A DNA stretch of 57,776 nt, taken from positions 1-57,776 of the forward strand of contig CAZWZL010000015.1 of the NCBI GenBank assembly GCA_964638515.1, given 5' to 3'. Origin of the DNA: CAYPGJ01 sp964638515 (GTDB taxonomy: Bacteria > Planctomycetota > Phycisphaerae > Phycisphaerales > UBA1924). This document shows, in pieces, positions 42,631 to 51,388 of the stretch (the first letter of the stretch is position 1; every line of letters begins with the position of its first letter). The notes beneath the pieces were generated by a model. The model searched no databases and was not told the origin of the DNA. It saw nothing but the letters and a program-made list of their open reading frames with translations. The translations under genes were made by a program, and so were the position numbers.

Positions 42631-45516
42631 TTGGCCAAGCGCATCTTTGAACTCGCCAAAGAAATGGATCTTCCCTCGAAGATGATCCTGGAGAAGTGCC
42701 AGGCCGAGGGAATCCCCAACATGAAGAACCACATGGCCAGCGTCTCCGCGGGCCTGGAGGCCACGATCCGCGAATGGTTCGCCTCGAGCGAGGACAGCGC
42801 GGTCGCCACAGCTGTCGAAACCGCCGAAAAAGTGGATCTCACGAGGGTCAAGGCGCAGCGAAAGGCTCGCACCAAGAAGGCCAACGCGTCCGATGATGAC
42901 GGCCCCGCCGAGCCCGCCGTGCAAGCCGTCGCTCGACCGCCGGTCGCCGAGCCCGAGACCAAGCCGCTCGCCCCGCGCGCTCCGGCGGAAATCACGCCCG
43001 AGCCACGCAAGGCCGACGCGATGCCGATCGTCACTCCGACGGCCCCAGCGACTCACCCTGCGATTCCCGCGGCGCCGGCCTCTCCTGCGGCCCGCCCCGC
43101 AGCCGAGCAACCACGTGAACACAAGGCCCCTCCGCCGCCGCGTCCCGGCGAGCCGCGCGAGCGCCCCAAGCCCGAAGTTCAGCAGCCCGACGCCCCCGAA
43201 AACGACGCTGGCGCACCGCCCGAAATGAACGTGCCGCGGCGCCCGCGCGAAGTGAAGCCCGCTGGCCCGAAGCTGGTCGTGCAGAAGCCGGTGAAGCTCT
43301 CCGGGCCGAAGGTCGTGCGGGTGGAGGCTCCGGAAACGGATCTACCGACAGTTCGTCGTTCTCCGCCGATGGGTCCGCCGACCGGCCCCCGTACCGGCGG
43401 TCGCCCCAGCGGTCCTGCGCGTGGTGGCGGCGCCTTCGGCCCCCCCGGTGGTGGGCCGGACGAGGCTCGAGGCCCGCACCGCAATCGCCGCCGCACAACG
43501 CCCGGCGGAGGCGGCGCCGCCCCGGCCCAGCCCGCCAAACGCGGCGGAACCGGAAAGGACGACGCCTCGCGCTATGGCTGGCGCCCGCAGGACCTTGTCG
43601 AGCGCGAAGAACGACTGGCCCGCTCCGGCGGATTCATCCGTCAGCGACGGCGCGACGCAAAGCGCTCCGACCATGTCGGCGATCGCGCGCAGACCGCGGC
43701 CCAGACCGGCGGCGTCGTGAAGATCGTCGCGCCATTCACCATCAAGGACCTCTCCTCGGCCACGGGCGTTAAAGCGTCCGAAATCATCAAGAAGCTGTTC
43801 ATGCAGGGCGTGATCGCCACGGTCAATTCCGGCATCGAGCCGGACAAGGCCCAGGAGATCATGGTCGAATACAACATCGACCTCCAGTTCACGGCCGAGC
43901 AGAGCGCCGAAGAAGCCCTCAGCGAGTCGCTCGGAGACCGAGAAGCGATCAATCTCCAGTCCCGAAGCCCCGTGGTCACCATCCTCGGCCACGTCGACCA
44001 CGGAAAAACCTCGCTGCTCGACCGCATCCGCAGCGCCAACGTGGCCGCCGGCGAAGCAGGCGGTATTACGCAGGCGACCTCAGCCTTCCGTGTGCCCGTC
44101 GAAGTGGCCGGCGAAACCAAGCACGTCGTGTTCTTCGACACGCCCGGCCACGAGGCGTTTACCGCGATGCGCGCTCGAGGCGCGAACATCACCGACATCG
44201 TGGTGCTCGTGATCGCCGCCGACGACGGCGTCATGCCGCAGACCGTGGAGTCAATCAACCACGCGAAGGCCGCAGGCGCGCCGATCGTCGTCGCGCTCAA
44301 CAAGATCGATAAGCCCGAGGCCACCGATTCCAATATTCAGAAGATCCTCGGCCAGCTCGCCGAAAAGGGCCTGAACCCCACCGAGTGGGGCGGAGATGTG
44401 GAAGTCGTGCGGACCAGCGCCGTGAAGGGCATCGGTGTCACCGAACTGCTCGAAACCCTCGATTACCAGGCCCAGCTCATGGAGCTGACGGCCGACTTCG
44501 AGGGGCCGGCTCGCGGCGCCGTCGTCGAAGCGAAGATCGATGAAGGCCGCGGCCCAACGGCAAGCATCCTCGTCGAAAACGGCATGCTGCGCGTGGGCGA
44601 CTTCATCGTCGCCGGGCGGGCGTTCGGCCGCGTTCGCGACATCGTCGATGATCGTGGAAACCGCCTGAAGGAAGCCGGCCCGTCGATGCCCGTCCGCGTT
44701 TCGGGGCTCGATGAGATCCCCAACGCCGGTGACAAGTTCTTCATCGTCGAGTCTCTCAAGACCGCCCAAGAGGCCGCCGAGCAACGCCGGCACCGCGATC
44801 GTGAGCGTGAACTCGCCCAGCCGAAGGCCACACTCGACTCAATCCTCAATCAGCTCAAGGAAGGCGAGACCAAGGAGCTCCGCATCGTCGTCAAGGCCGA
44901 CGTCCAGGGCTCCGTGGATGTGCTGCGCAAGTCCATCGAGGAGGTCTCGACGGCGGAGATCAAGGTCCGCGTGCTGCACGCCGCAGTCGGCGGCATCAAC
45001 GAATCGGACGTGCTCCTGGCCGCGGCTTCCCAGGCGATCATCATCGGTTTCAATGTCATCGCTTCGGGCGCAACCCGCCAGCTCGCCGAGCAGAAGGACG
45101 TGGAGATCCGTCCGTATCAGGTGATCTACGAGATCCTGGACGACATCCGCTCCGCGGCCGAGGGCCTGCTCGCCCCCGAACTCCGTCAGGAAGTGCTCGG
45201 GCACGCGGAAGTCCGCCAGGTGTTCCGCATCACGCGCGTCGGCGCGGTCGCCGGCTGCTATGTCACCGACGGCACCGTGGAGCGCAACGCGCTGATCCGT
45301 GTCACCCGTGGCGGCGGCATCGTCGTGGAGAACGATCGGGTGCTCGAGCAGCTCAAGCGATTCAAGGACGATGCCAAGGAGGTTCGCGCCGGTCAGGAAT
45401 GCGGCATGAAGATCGTCGGGTACGACGACATCAAGGAAGGCGACGTGATCGAGTGCTACCGCCGCATCGAGGTCAAGCGCAGCCTCACCGCGCCGACCAA
45501 GGGCAAGGGCGCCTGA
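42631..45516 (+). CDS. infB: Translation initiation factor IF-2
   Basis: 961 residues from a TTG that opens with AKRIFELAKEMDLPSKMILE, the IF2_N type start. A long Pro/Ala/Arg-rich linker (residues about 85-340) is followed by a second IF2_N motif, the GTPase domain (GHVDHGKTS from about residue 453, DTPGHEAF, NKID) and C-terminal domains II-IV. It delivers initiator tRNA to the ribosome. The linker is long, as in other high-GC bacteria. Confidence 0.96.
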   Translation: MAKRIFELAKEMDLPSKMILEKCQAEGIPNMKNHMASVSAGLEATIREWFASSEDSAVATAVETAEKVDLTRVKAQRKARTKKANASDDDGPAEPAVQAVARPPVAEPETKPLAPRAPAEITPEPRKADAMPIVTPTAPATHPAIPAAPASPAARPAAEQPREHKAPPPPRPGEPRERPKPEVQQPDAPENDAGAPPEMNVPRRPREVKPAGPKLVVQKPVKLSGPKVVRVEAPETDLPTVRRSPPMGPPTGPRTGGRPSGPARGGGAFGPPGGGPDEARGPHRNRRRTTPGGGGAAPAQPAKRGGTGKDDASRYGWRPQDLVEREERLARSGGFIRQRRRDAKRSDHVGDRAQTAAQTGGVVKIVAPFTIKDLSSATGVKASEIIKKLFMQGVIATVNSGIEPDKAQEIMVEYNIDLQFTAEQSAEEALSESLGDREAINLQSRSPVVTILGHVDHGKTSLLDRIRSANVAAGEAGGITQATSAFRVPVEVAGETKHVVFFDTPGHEAFTAMRARGANITDIVVLVIAADDGVMPQTVESINHAKAAGAPIVVALNKIDKPEATDSNIQKILGQLAEKGLNPTEWGGDVEVVRTSAVKGIGVTELLETLDYQAQLMELTADFEGPARGAVVEAKIDEGRGPTASILVENGMLRVGDFIVAGRAFGRVRDIVDDRGNRLKEAGPSMPVRVSGLDEIPNAGDKFFIVESLKTAQEAAEQRRHRDRERELAQPKATLDSILNQLKEGETKELRIVVKADVQGSVDVLRKSIEEVSTAEIKVRVLHAAVGGINESDVLLAAASQAIIIGFNVIASGATRQLAEQKDVEIRPYQVIYEILDDIRSAAEGLLAPELRQEVLGHAEVRQVFRITRVGAVAGCYVTDGTVERNALIRVTRGGGIVVENDRVLEQLKRFKDDAKEVRAGQECGMKIVGYDDIKEGDVIECYRRIEVKRSLTAPTKGKGA

Positions 45517-45539
45517 CGCGCCGGAAGAAGAGAGCAAGC

Positions 45540-45917
45540 GTGCTGGTCGGAATCCTTCAGATCGAGGTGCTCATCCCGGGAGCGACGTCCCTCAAGGACA
45601 AACGCAGCGTCGTGCGCTCGCTCAAGGACAAACTCCATCGAGAGCACCAGGTCAGTGTTGCGGAGGTCGATGCGCTGGATCGCCATCGCGTGGCCATCCT
45701 CGGCCTCTCGATGGTCTCCAACGACGCCAAGCACATCAGCGCGACATTCGATCGCGTGCTCAAGAAGGTCCAGTCCGCTCCGGACGCAAACCTCGGCGAT
45801 CATCGCCGCGACATCCTCGACGGCGACAGCCCATCCCCGCGCGCCGAAGTGGCCGACGATCCGCTCTGGCGAGAGGAAGATCGCCGCTGTTCCGGCGACG
45901 AGCGAGGCGCCGCATGA
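45540..45917 (+). CDS. DUF503 (YlxP-like) protein
   Basis: 125 residues from GTG 45540, with an AAGAAGAGAG purine run just upstream. The core LVGILQIEVLIPGATSLKDK and RSVVRSLKDKLHREHQVSVA is the DUF503 signature; the C-terminal 35 residues are an extra charged tail. The family, including YlxP of Bacillus, is commonly encoded between infB and rbfA and is probably ribosome-associated, but its role is unknown. It overlaps the rbfA start by ATGA. Confidence 0.88.
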   Translation: MLVGILQIEVLIPGATSLKDKRSVVRSLKDKLHREHQVSVAEVDALDRHRVAILGLSMVSNDAKHISATFDRVLKKVQSAPDANLGDHRRDILDGDSPSPRAEVADDPLWREEDRRCSGDERGAA

Positions 45918-46312
45918 GCCGTAAGTCCGAGCAAATGGCCTCGGCCTTGCGCCGCGCGGTCCAGGACGTCATCGTTCGCCGATTGGCGGACCCTCGCCTC
46001 TCCGGCCTGATCACCATCACGGAGGCTCGGGTCTCTCCGGACGGTGCACAAGCCACCTTTCTCGTGTCTGTTTTCCCCCACGATCGCGAACGACTCGTGC
46101 TTCAGGCCCTCGAGCACGGGGTGGAGCACATCCGCCACGAGGCCGGTCGACTGATCGAGATCCGGCGCATGCCGCAGTTCACCTTCAGGCTGGATGAATC
46201 GCTGAAGAAGCAGGGCGAGACGTTCGCCGCCATCGCCCGGGCTCGCGCGGAGCAATCCGACGACGCGACGCCGCCCGAATCACCCCAAGAACCAACGGAG
46301 CGCAACGATTGA
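45914..46312 (+). CDS. rbfA: Ribosome-binding factor A
   Basis: 132 residues. KH-type domain with ADPRLSGLITITEARVSPDG, ATFLVSVFP and RLIEIRRMPQFTFRLDES, as in RbfA, which helps mature the 30S 5' end of 16S rRNA. ATGA overlap with the DUF503 gene and TTGA overlap with the next gene show tight coupling. Confidence 0.95.
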   Translation: MSRKSEQMASALRRAVQDVIVRRLADPRLSGLITITEARVSPDGAQATFLVSVFPHDRERLVLQALEHGVEHIRHEAGRLIEIRRMPQFTFRLDESLKKQGETFAAIARARAEQSDDATPPESPQEPTERND

Positions 46313-46959
46313 CCGCGACGCTCAACGCAAAGTCCTTTGACTCGCTCGTAAAGTCCCTCTCGAACCGCTACGGCGAGATCGAGCTGGCCCCCTCGCCGCT
46401 GCTCGATCAGTTCGTCTGGTCGTACATGCTCTGGGAAGCATCCCTGGCCGACGCGGAGCGAGCCTTCAAGAAACTCACCTCCGCCATCGTCGACTTCAAC
46501 GAGCTGCGCGTCTGCCTCCCGGACGAGATCGTAGGAATGATCGGGCCGAGATACCCGCGCGCGGTCGAGCGTGCTGCCCTGCTCAAGCGTGGGCTTCACG
46601 CCGTGTTCCTCCGAGAACACGCGGTCTCTCTCGATCACCTCAAGGACGCCAACAAGCGCGCGGCCCGCCAGTACCTCGAGTCCCTCGAGGGCGTTCCGCA
46701 CTTCGTCTCCGGCAGACTGCTCGTGCTCGGGCTCGGTGCGCACGCCGCGCCGCTCGATGAACGACTGCTCGCTTGCCTGAACGCAGAGGGCGTGTTCGAG
46801 GAAGAGGTCGACCTGCCCCGAGCATCCAGCCTGCTCGAACGCCACATCAAGGCCGAAGACGGCCTGGCCACCCACCTGCTTCTGCTCCGCTGGGCGGAGG
46901 ACGCGGCGGGAAAGCCGCGCAAGACCGCGTCGAAGCGAGCGAAGGTGCGCAAGGCGTGA
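46309..46959 (+). CDS. HhH-GPD (endonuclease III-like) protein, degenerate
   Basis: 216 residues from TTG 46309, overlapping the rbfA stop; GGAG stands eight bases upstream. It has the layout of the endonuclease III superfamily: an N-terminal helical half with VDFNELRVCLPDEI, a helix-hairpin-helix (LESLEGVPHFVSGRLLVLGL) and an aspartate shortly after (APLDERLL), where the catalytic Asp of the family lies. It has no 4Fe-4S cysteine cluster and no lysine in the usual HhH catalytic position. A lysine-rich tail ends it (KTASKRAKVRKA). Possible DNA- or RNA-binding relic. Confidence 0.55.
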   Translation: MTATLNAKSFDSLVKSLSNRYGEIELAPSPLLDQFVWSYMLWEASLADAERAFKKLTSAIVDFNELRVCLPDEIVGMIGPRYPRAVERAALLKRGLHAVFLREHAVSLDHLKDANKRAARQYLESLEGVPHFVSGRLLVLGLGAHAAPLDERLLACLNAEGVFEEEVDLPRASSLLERHIKAEDGLATHLLLLRWAEDAAGKPRKTASKRAKVRKA

Positions 46960-49900
46960 TCGCTCGAAGGCCGAGCCCGCTCGCGGGTGGGCTTGTGCTC
47001 GCAGCAGGCGTGGCCACTATCGCGCTCGCATCGTGCGCCGCTCCGAGCCGATCCTTTTCCACCAACCCCGAGCATCCGCTCCCCCCCACCCTGGAACGCC
47101 TCATCACGCGCGCCGACCTGGAGCGCTCCGGCCATCGGACGTCGCGCAGTATCGAGATCAGTTCCACCGACGAATGGCCGGCGAGTGTGGGCGAAGCACG
47201 TCCCGCCGACGCCGCATCGGACCCTCTGGAGGCCGCCGTGCTCGCCTGCGCCGGAGAGCCGCTCCCCGAGCGCAAGCTCGGACCGCTCAATGATGAAGCC
47301 CTGAAACGGTACGCCGCCGGACGCGCCGCGCTGCTCGCAGGCGACAGCGCGGCCGCCGTCGCAGAGTTCAACGCCGCCCACCTCGCGGATCCCGCCGCTC
47401 CCGAACCGCTCCGCGATCTTGGAGAGGCGCACTTGGTCCGCGGGGAGTACGTCGAGGCCATTTCCGCGTTCGAGAAGGCCCTCGAACGCGATCCACACTC
47501 GAGGCGCGCGCTCGAGCAGGTTGGCCGACACGCATTGCGAACAGGCGATGCACCGCGCGCCGCCACGCTGCTCTCGCGCGCTTGGCAGGTCGCCGACGCG
47601 GACGCCGACCCCGTCGAGCGTTCCATCCTGGCGTTCGAACTCGGAAAGTCGCTCGCGTCCGTCGGCCGATCGCTCGCCGGCGCTCAAGCCATGCTCATCG
47701 CGGCTCAGTCCCCGGACAATGCCTCCTCCGCCCGCTGGGCCGAGCACGCCGCCCTGATCCGTCAACGGCCCGATCTGCTCCGGGCCGCAGGTGATCTCTT
47801 CGCAAAGTCAGAGCACTGGCCCGAGGCTCGCGCAGCCTTTGACCGTTCATTCGCTCTCGCCCAACACACCGCCATCGAAGGGCTGGCCGAACGGCGAGTG
47901 ATCGCCTCCCTGCGCTGCGGGGCGCCGGCGGGAGCAACGCAGGCCATTGTGGAAGCGTGCCTGGGCCGATCGCTCAACGCGCAGCCCGGCAAGTCCTTCC
48001 GTGCGTCTCCGGACACACTCGCGCTGATCCGTCGCACGGCAGCCGCGGTCGAGTCGCGCCCCACACTCGCGGATGCCCTGGCCAGCGCGGCCGACACGCT
48101 CGCAGCCGACGACCGCGCTCGTTGGGCGTCCGACATAGCGCTCGCAGTCGCAGCCGCTCAGCGACCCCGCGCAGCGATGCACACGCTTCGGCAGCGCGTC
48201 AACGCTGCGCCGGGCGACGCGCGCGCCCTCGACGCGTTGATCGACCGAGGCATGGAATCGTCGGTGGACGACGCCGTCCGCCTCGCCTCCGAATGGACAC
48301 ATACCCGTCCGGAAGCCGCTTCAAACATGGCGACTTCGCTGCTGCGAGCGGCGCCATCATTCGAAACGGCACGCGCATCGTTGGAATCGATGCAGGCCGG
48401 CCGCGCCGCCGAAAGCGGCCGCGCCCTTCTGCTCGCCACCCTGCTGCTGCCAATCATGCCGGCGCAGGCCGAAATGCTGGCGCAGCGTGCGGCCGAATTG
48501 GCTTCCAATCCGTGGCCGGCCAGATGCATTCAAGTTCAATCGCTCGTGATCGAAGGCCGGCTCGACGAGGCTCGACGCGCCGCCGACGCCATCCCCGCCG
48601 ATACTCCGTACGCGCGCTTGGCCAAGGCCCGTGCGCTCGCTGCGATCGGCTCGCCCTCCGAGGCCCTGACGACGCTCGCCCCGGACCTGGCCGCCGAAGC
48701 GCCGGCCGATCTTTCGCGCCTGATCCATGCCGCCGAATGGGCCATCCGAGCCGATGATCCGGCCTACGCCGAGCGTTTGCTCCATCGAGCGATCGCAGCC
48801 TTCCCCCATTCCACCGAAGCATATGAGGCGCTCATCGCATCCCTCCTCATGCGTCGCCCGCAGGCCCGCGAGGAGGCCGAAGAGATCACCATGCAGGTCC
48901 GCGACGCGGCCAACAGCTTGCGCGAAGTCGCTCCGTGGAGCGACGCCCTGCAGAAGCTGCTGGCGCGTGATCTCCTGAGCCAACGGCAATGGAGCGAGGC
49001 GGCCTCCCGCCTCAAGCCCGTGCTCGATCGACATCCGGGAGATCGGGAATCGCTGGCGATGCTCCTCGCCGCAGCCAAGCAGGCCAACCAGCTGAACGAC
49101 TTCGAACCGTGGATTGCCGGGGTCTCTGCGCGCCGGCCGGACTTGTCCGCATGGCTGGTCGCGCGCGCCTTCGTGCTCACCGAATCCGATCGAACGAGCG
49201 AAGCCGCCGACCTGCTCCACACCGCCCTCACGGAGCGTCCGCACGACAACGAGGCCTCCCGCGCCCTCGAAGATCTCTACCGCACCCGACTCGGGAATGC
49301 CGCTCGCGCCGACGCCCTGGCGCTCGTGCGTCTCGCCCGAACCCCGGCAACCCCCGAAGCCAGAATCGACCGCGCGGAGGTCCTGCTCCGGGCGCGCCGC
49401 CTCGAAGAGGCACGAGCCGAAATCGAAGCCGTGCTCGCCGACGCCGTTCCGCGCGAAGCGCTCCTCTTGCGCCTGGTCAATCTCGGGCTGGCCGCCAGCG
49501 CCGCCGTGGAATCCGAGGCGGCCGCGCCGCCCGACGCGCTCGCCATCCTGGACACGCTTATCACCAGCCTGCCCAACGCCCCGGAAGCCCTGCATCGTCG
49601 GCACATCGTGGCGCTCACGCGCGCCGGCGCCAGTCTGGACCGGATCCGCAACGCCGCCGATAAAGCCGCATCGCGACACGTCTCACTCGCTGGCGATGCG
49701 TATCTGCTCGCGCTCGACGAACTCGTCCGCGCCCGCCGCCCCGCCGACGCGCTCGCCCTCGCACGCGATGCCGCGTCGCCCCCGAACGAGCCCCGCCCTT
49801 CCCTGCTCGCCTCCTGGATCCTGCTCGCCGTTTCCGCCCACGACGGAGAAAGCGCCGAGGCAGCCTGCCGCGCCTCCTTCGCGTCTCTACGAGTTCCCGA

Positions 49901-50603
49901 GATCTTCGCCGCGCTCGCCCAGATCGCCCCGGCGCTTCGTACCGACAGCCCGCATTTCCCGGACGAACTCGCCTACCTCATCGCCTCCGCATTCGGCGCC
50001 ATGGGGCTCGAAGACCAGGCCGACCGACTGTACTCCCTCGCCCTCGAGAAGAACCCCGATCACGCCTGGTCCAACAACAACCTCGGCTATCGCTGGCTCG
50101 ATCAGGGACACCGCTTCGCCGACGCATACTGGATGATCGCCCGCGCGTTCCGCGATCTGCCCGATGACCCCGCCGTCATCGATTCCATGGGCTGGGCCCG
50201 ATACCGCGCCGGCATCTTCGTCGACGCGCCCGCCGCCCAAGACTCCCCTGCCCTCGAAGGCGCAGTCACGCTGCTGCAGCGCGCAGCCGACGCCATGGCG
50301 GATCGGCCCGACCCCGAAGTCCTCGAACACCTGGGCGATGCGCTCTTCCACGCGCACCGGCCCGACGACGCACGCCGTGCATGGGAGCGGGCCCTCTCCC
50401 TCACACGCATGCAACAGGCCCAGCTCGAAGCCGCGCCCAACATCTCCGTCGACGCAATCGCCGCGATCCGCGACCGCGCCGAACGGCTGCACCTGCGCCT
50501 CGATGCGCTCGCCAACGATCGCGAGCCCCCGACCGCCGACCGCCTCGGCGACGGCCGGGAGCCCCCACGCCCGCCCGATCGCCGCGCCGGACCCGTTTCC
50601 TAA
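46956..50603 (+). CDS. Very long TPR-rich lipoprotein
   Basis: 1215 residues from GTG 46956, which overlaps the previous stop as GTGA. N-terminal signal with lipobox (LAAGVATIALASC) gives a lipid-anchored protein. The rest is almost wholly TPR-type helical repeats, for example PLRDLGEAHLVRGEYVEAIS and FEKALERDPHSRRALEQVG, with a second dense set near the end (DHAWSNNNLGYRWLDQGHRF). Planctomycetes use such proteins for protein interactions in the envelope. Partners unknown. Confidence 0.75.
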   Translation: MIARRPSPLAGGLVLAAGVATIALASCAAPSRSFSTNPEHPLPPTLERLITRADLERSGHRTSRSIEISSTDEWPASVGEARPADAASDPLEAAVLACAGEPLPERKLGPLNDEALKRYAAGRAALLAGDSAAAVAEFNAAHLADPAAPEPLRDLGEAHLVRGEYVEAISAFEKALERDPHSRRALEQVGRHALRTGDAPRAATLLSRAWQVADADADPVERSILAFELGKSLASVGRSLAGAQAMLIAAQSPDNASSARWAEHAALIRQRPDLLRAAGDLFAKSEHWPEARAAFDRSFALAQHTAIEGLAERRVIASLRCGAPAGATQAIVEACLGRSLNAQPGKSFRASPDTLALIRRTAAAVESRPTLADALASAADTLAADDRARWASDIALAVAAAQRPRAAMHTLRQRVNAAPGDARALDALIDRGMESSVDDAVRLASEWTHTRPEAASNMATSLLRAAPSFETARASLESMQAGRAAESGRALLLATLLLPIMPAQAEMLAQRAAELASNPWPARCIQVQSLVIEGRLDEARRAADAIPADTPYARLAKARALAAIGSPSEALTTLAPDLAAEAPADLSRLIHAAEWAIRADDPAYAERLLHRAIAAFPHSTEAYEALIASLLMRRPQAREEAEEITMQVRDAANSLREVAPWSDALQKLLARDLLSQRQWSEAASRLKPVLDRHPGDRESLAMLLAAAKQANQLNDFEPWIAGVSARRPDLSAWLVARAFVLTESDRTSEAADLLHTALTERPHDNEASRALEDLYRTRLGNAARADALALVRLARTPATPEARIDRAEVLLRARRLEEARAEIEAVLADAVPREALLLRLVNLGLAASAAVESEAAAPPDALAILDTLITSLPNAPEALHRRHIVALTRAGASLDRIRNAADKAASRHVSLAGDAYLLALDELVRARRPADALALARDAASPPNEPRPSLLASWILLAVSAHDGESAEAACRASFASLRVPEIFAALAQIAPALRTDSPHFPDELAYLIASAFGAMGLEDQADRLYSLALEKNPDHAWSNNNLGYRWLDQGHRFADAYWMIARAFRDLPDDPAVIDSMGWARYRAGIFVDAPAAQDSPALEGAVTLLQRAADAMADRPDPEVLEHLGDALFHAHRPDDARRAWERALSLTRMQQAQLEAAPNISVDAIAAIRDRAERLHLRLDALANDREPPTADRLGDGREPPRPPDRRAGPVS

Positions 50604-50649
50604 GATCGCGCTCGATCCAACCAGTTCGCAGCAGGGAGACGCCTCACCG

Positions 50650-51378
50650 ATGGCAGGTCACAGCCACTGGGCCAACATCAAGCACCGCAAGGCCGCCGTC
50701 GACGCCAAACGCGGCAAGATGTGGTCCAAGCTCGTCAAGGCCATCATGGTGGCCGCGAAGCACGGCGGCTCCGACCCAAACGGCAACGTCTCCCTCCGGT
50801 TCGCCATCGTCGAAGCCAAGGCCGCGAACGTTCCCAAGGACACCATCGAGCGCGCCATCAAGAAGGGCGCGGGCGAGCTGCAGGGCCAATCCTTCGAAGC
50901 CATCCGGTACGAGGGATACGGCCCCGGCGGCGTCGCCATCCTCGTCGACGCCCTCACCGACAATCGAACCCGGACCGCCTCGGAACTCCGGCTCGTGTTC
51001 GGCAAGTTCGGCGGCAACCTGGGAGCCACCGGCTGCGTCGGCTATCTGTTCGATCAAAAGGGCCTGATCGCCATCGAGGACGGGCTCGTCTCAGAAGATC
51101 GGCTCATGGAGATCGCCCTCGACGCCGGCGCCGCCGACATCCAGCGCGAAGACGGCGCCTGGATCGTGATCACGCCCCCCAACGCGTTCGCCGCCGTCAA
51201 GGACGCCCTTGACGACGCGGGTGTCGATACGGCCTCCGCCGAACTCACCATGGATCCGCAGAACTCCGTCTCCCTCAGCGGCGATGACGGCGCCCGTGCG
51301 CAAAGACTCCTCGACGCGCTCGACGACAACGACGACGTCCAGAAGGTCTACTCGAACTTCGACCCCAGCGATTCCTGA
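50650..51378 (+). CDS. yebC: YebC/PmpR family transcriptional regulator or translation factor
   Basis: 242 residues from ATG 50650. Begins AGHSHWANIKHRKAAVDAKR and continues with NVPKDTIERAIKKGAGE and YEGYGPGGVAILVD, the YebC/TACO1 signature. Long called a transcriptional regulator; some members (YeeI/TACO1 type) help translation of proline stretches, so the role here is uncertain. Confidence 0.92.
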   Translation: MAGHSHWANIKHRKAAVDAKRGKMWSKLVKAIMVAAKHGGSDPNGNVSLRFAIVEAKAANVPKDTIERAIKKGAGELQGQSFEAIRYEGYGPGGVAILVDALTDNRTRTASELRLVFGKFGGNLGATGCVGYLFDQKGLIAIEDGLVSEDRLMEIALDAGAADIQREDGAWIVITPPNAFAAVKDALDDAGVDTASAELTMDPQNSVSLSGDDGARAQRLLDALDDNDDVQKVYSNFDPSDS

Positions 51379-51388
51379 GCGTGCTCCG

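Noticed and set aside
41148..43034. Long minus-strand frame (628 codons) opposite nusA and infB
   Set aside because: Covers the antisense of strongly supported nusA/infB and has the histidine/arginine-rich make-up of high-GC antisense frames.
48357..49679. 440-codon minus-strand frame opposite the TPR lipoprotein
   Set aside because: Glycine/arginine-rich shadow without Shine-Dalgarno or motif; the TPR frame on the plus strand is clear.
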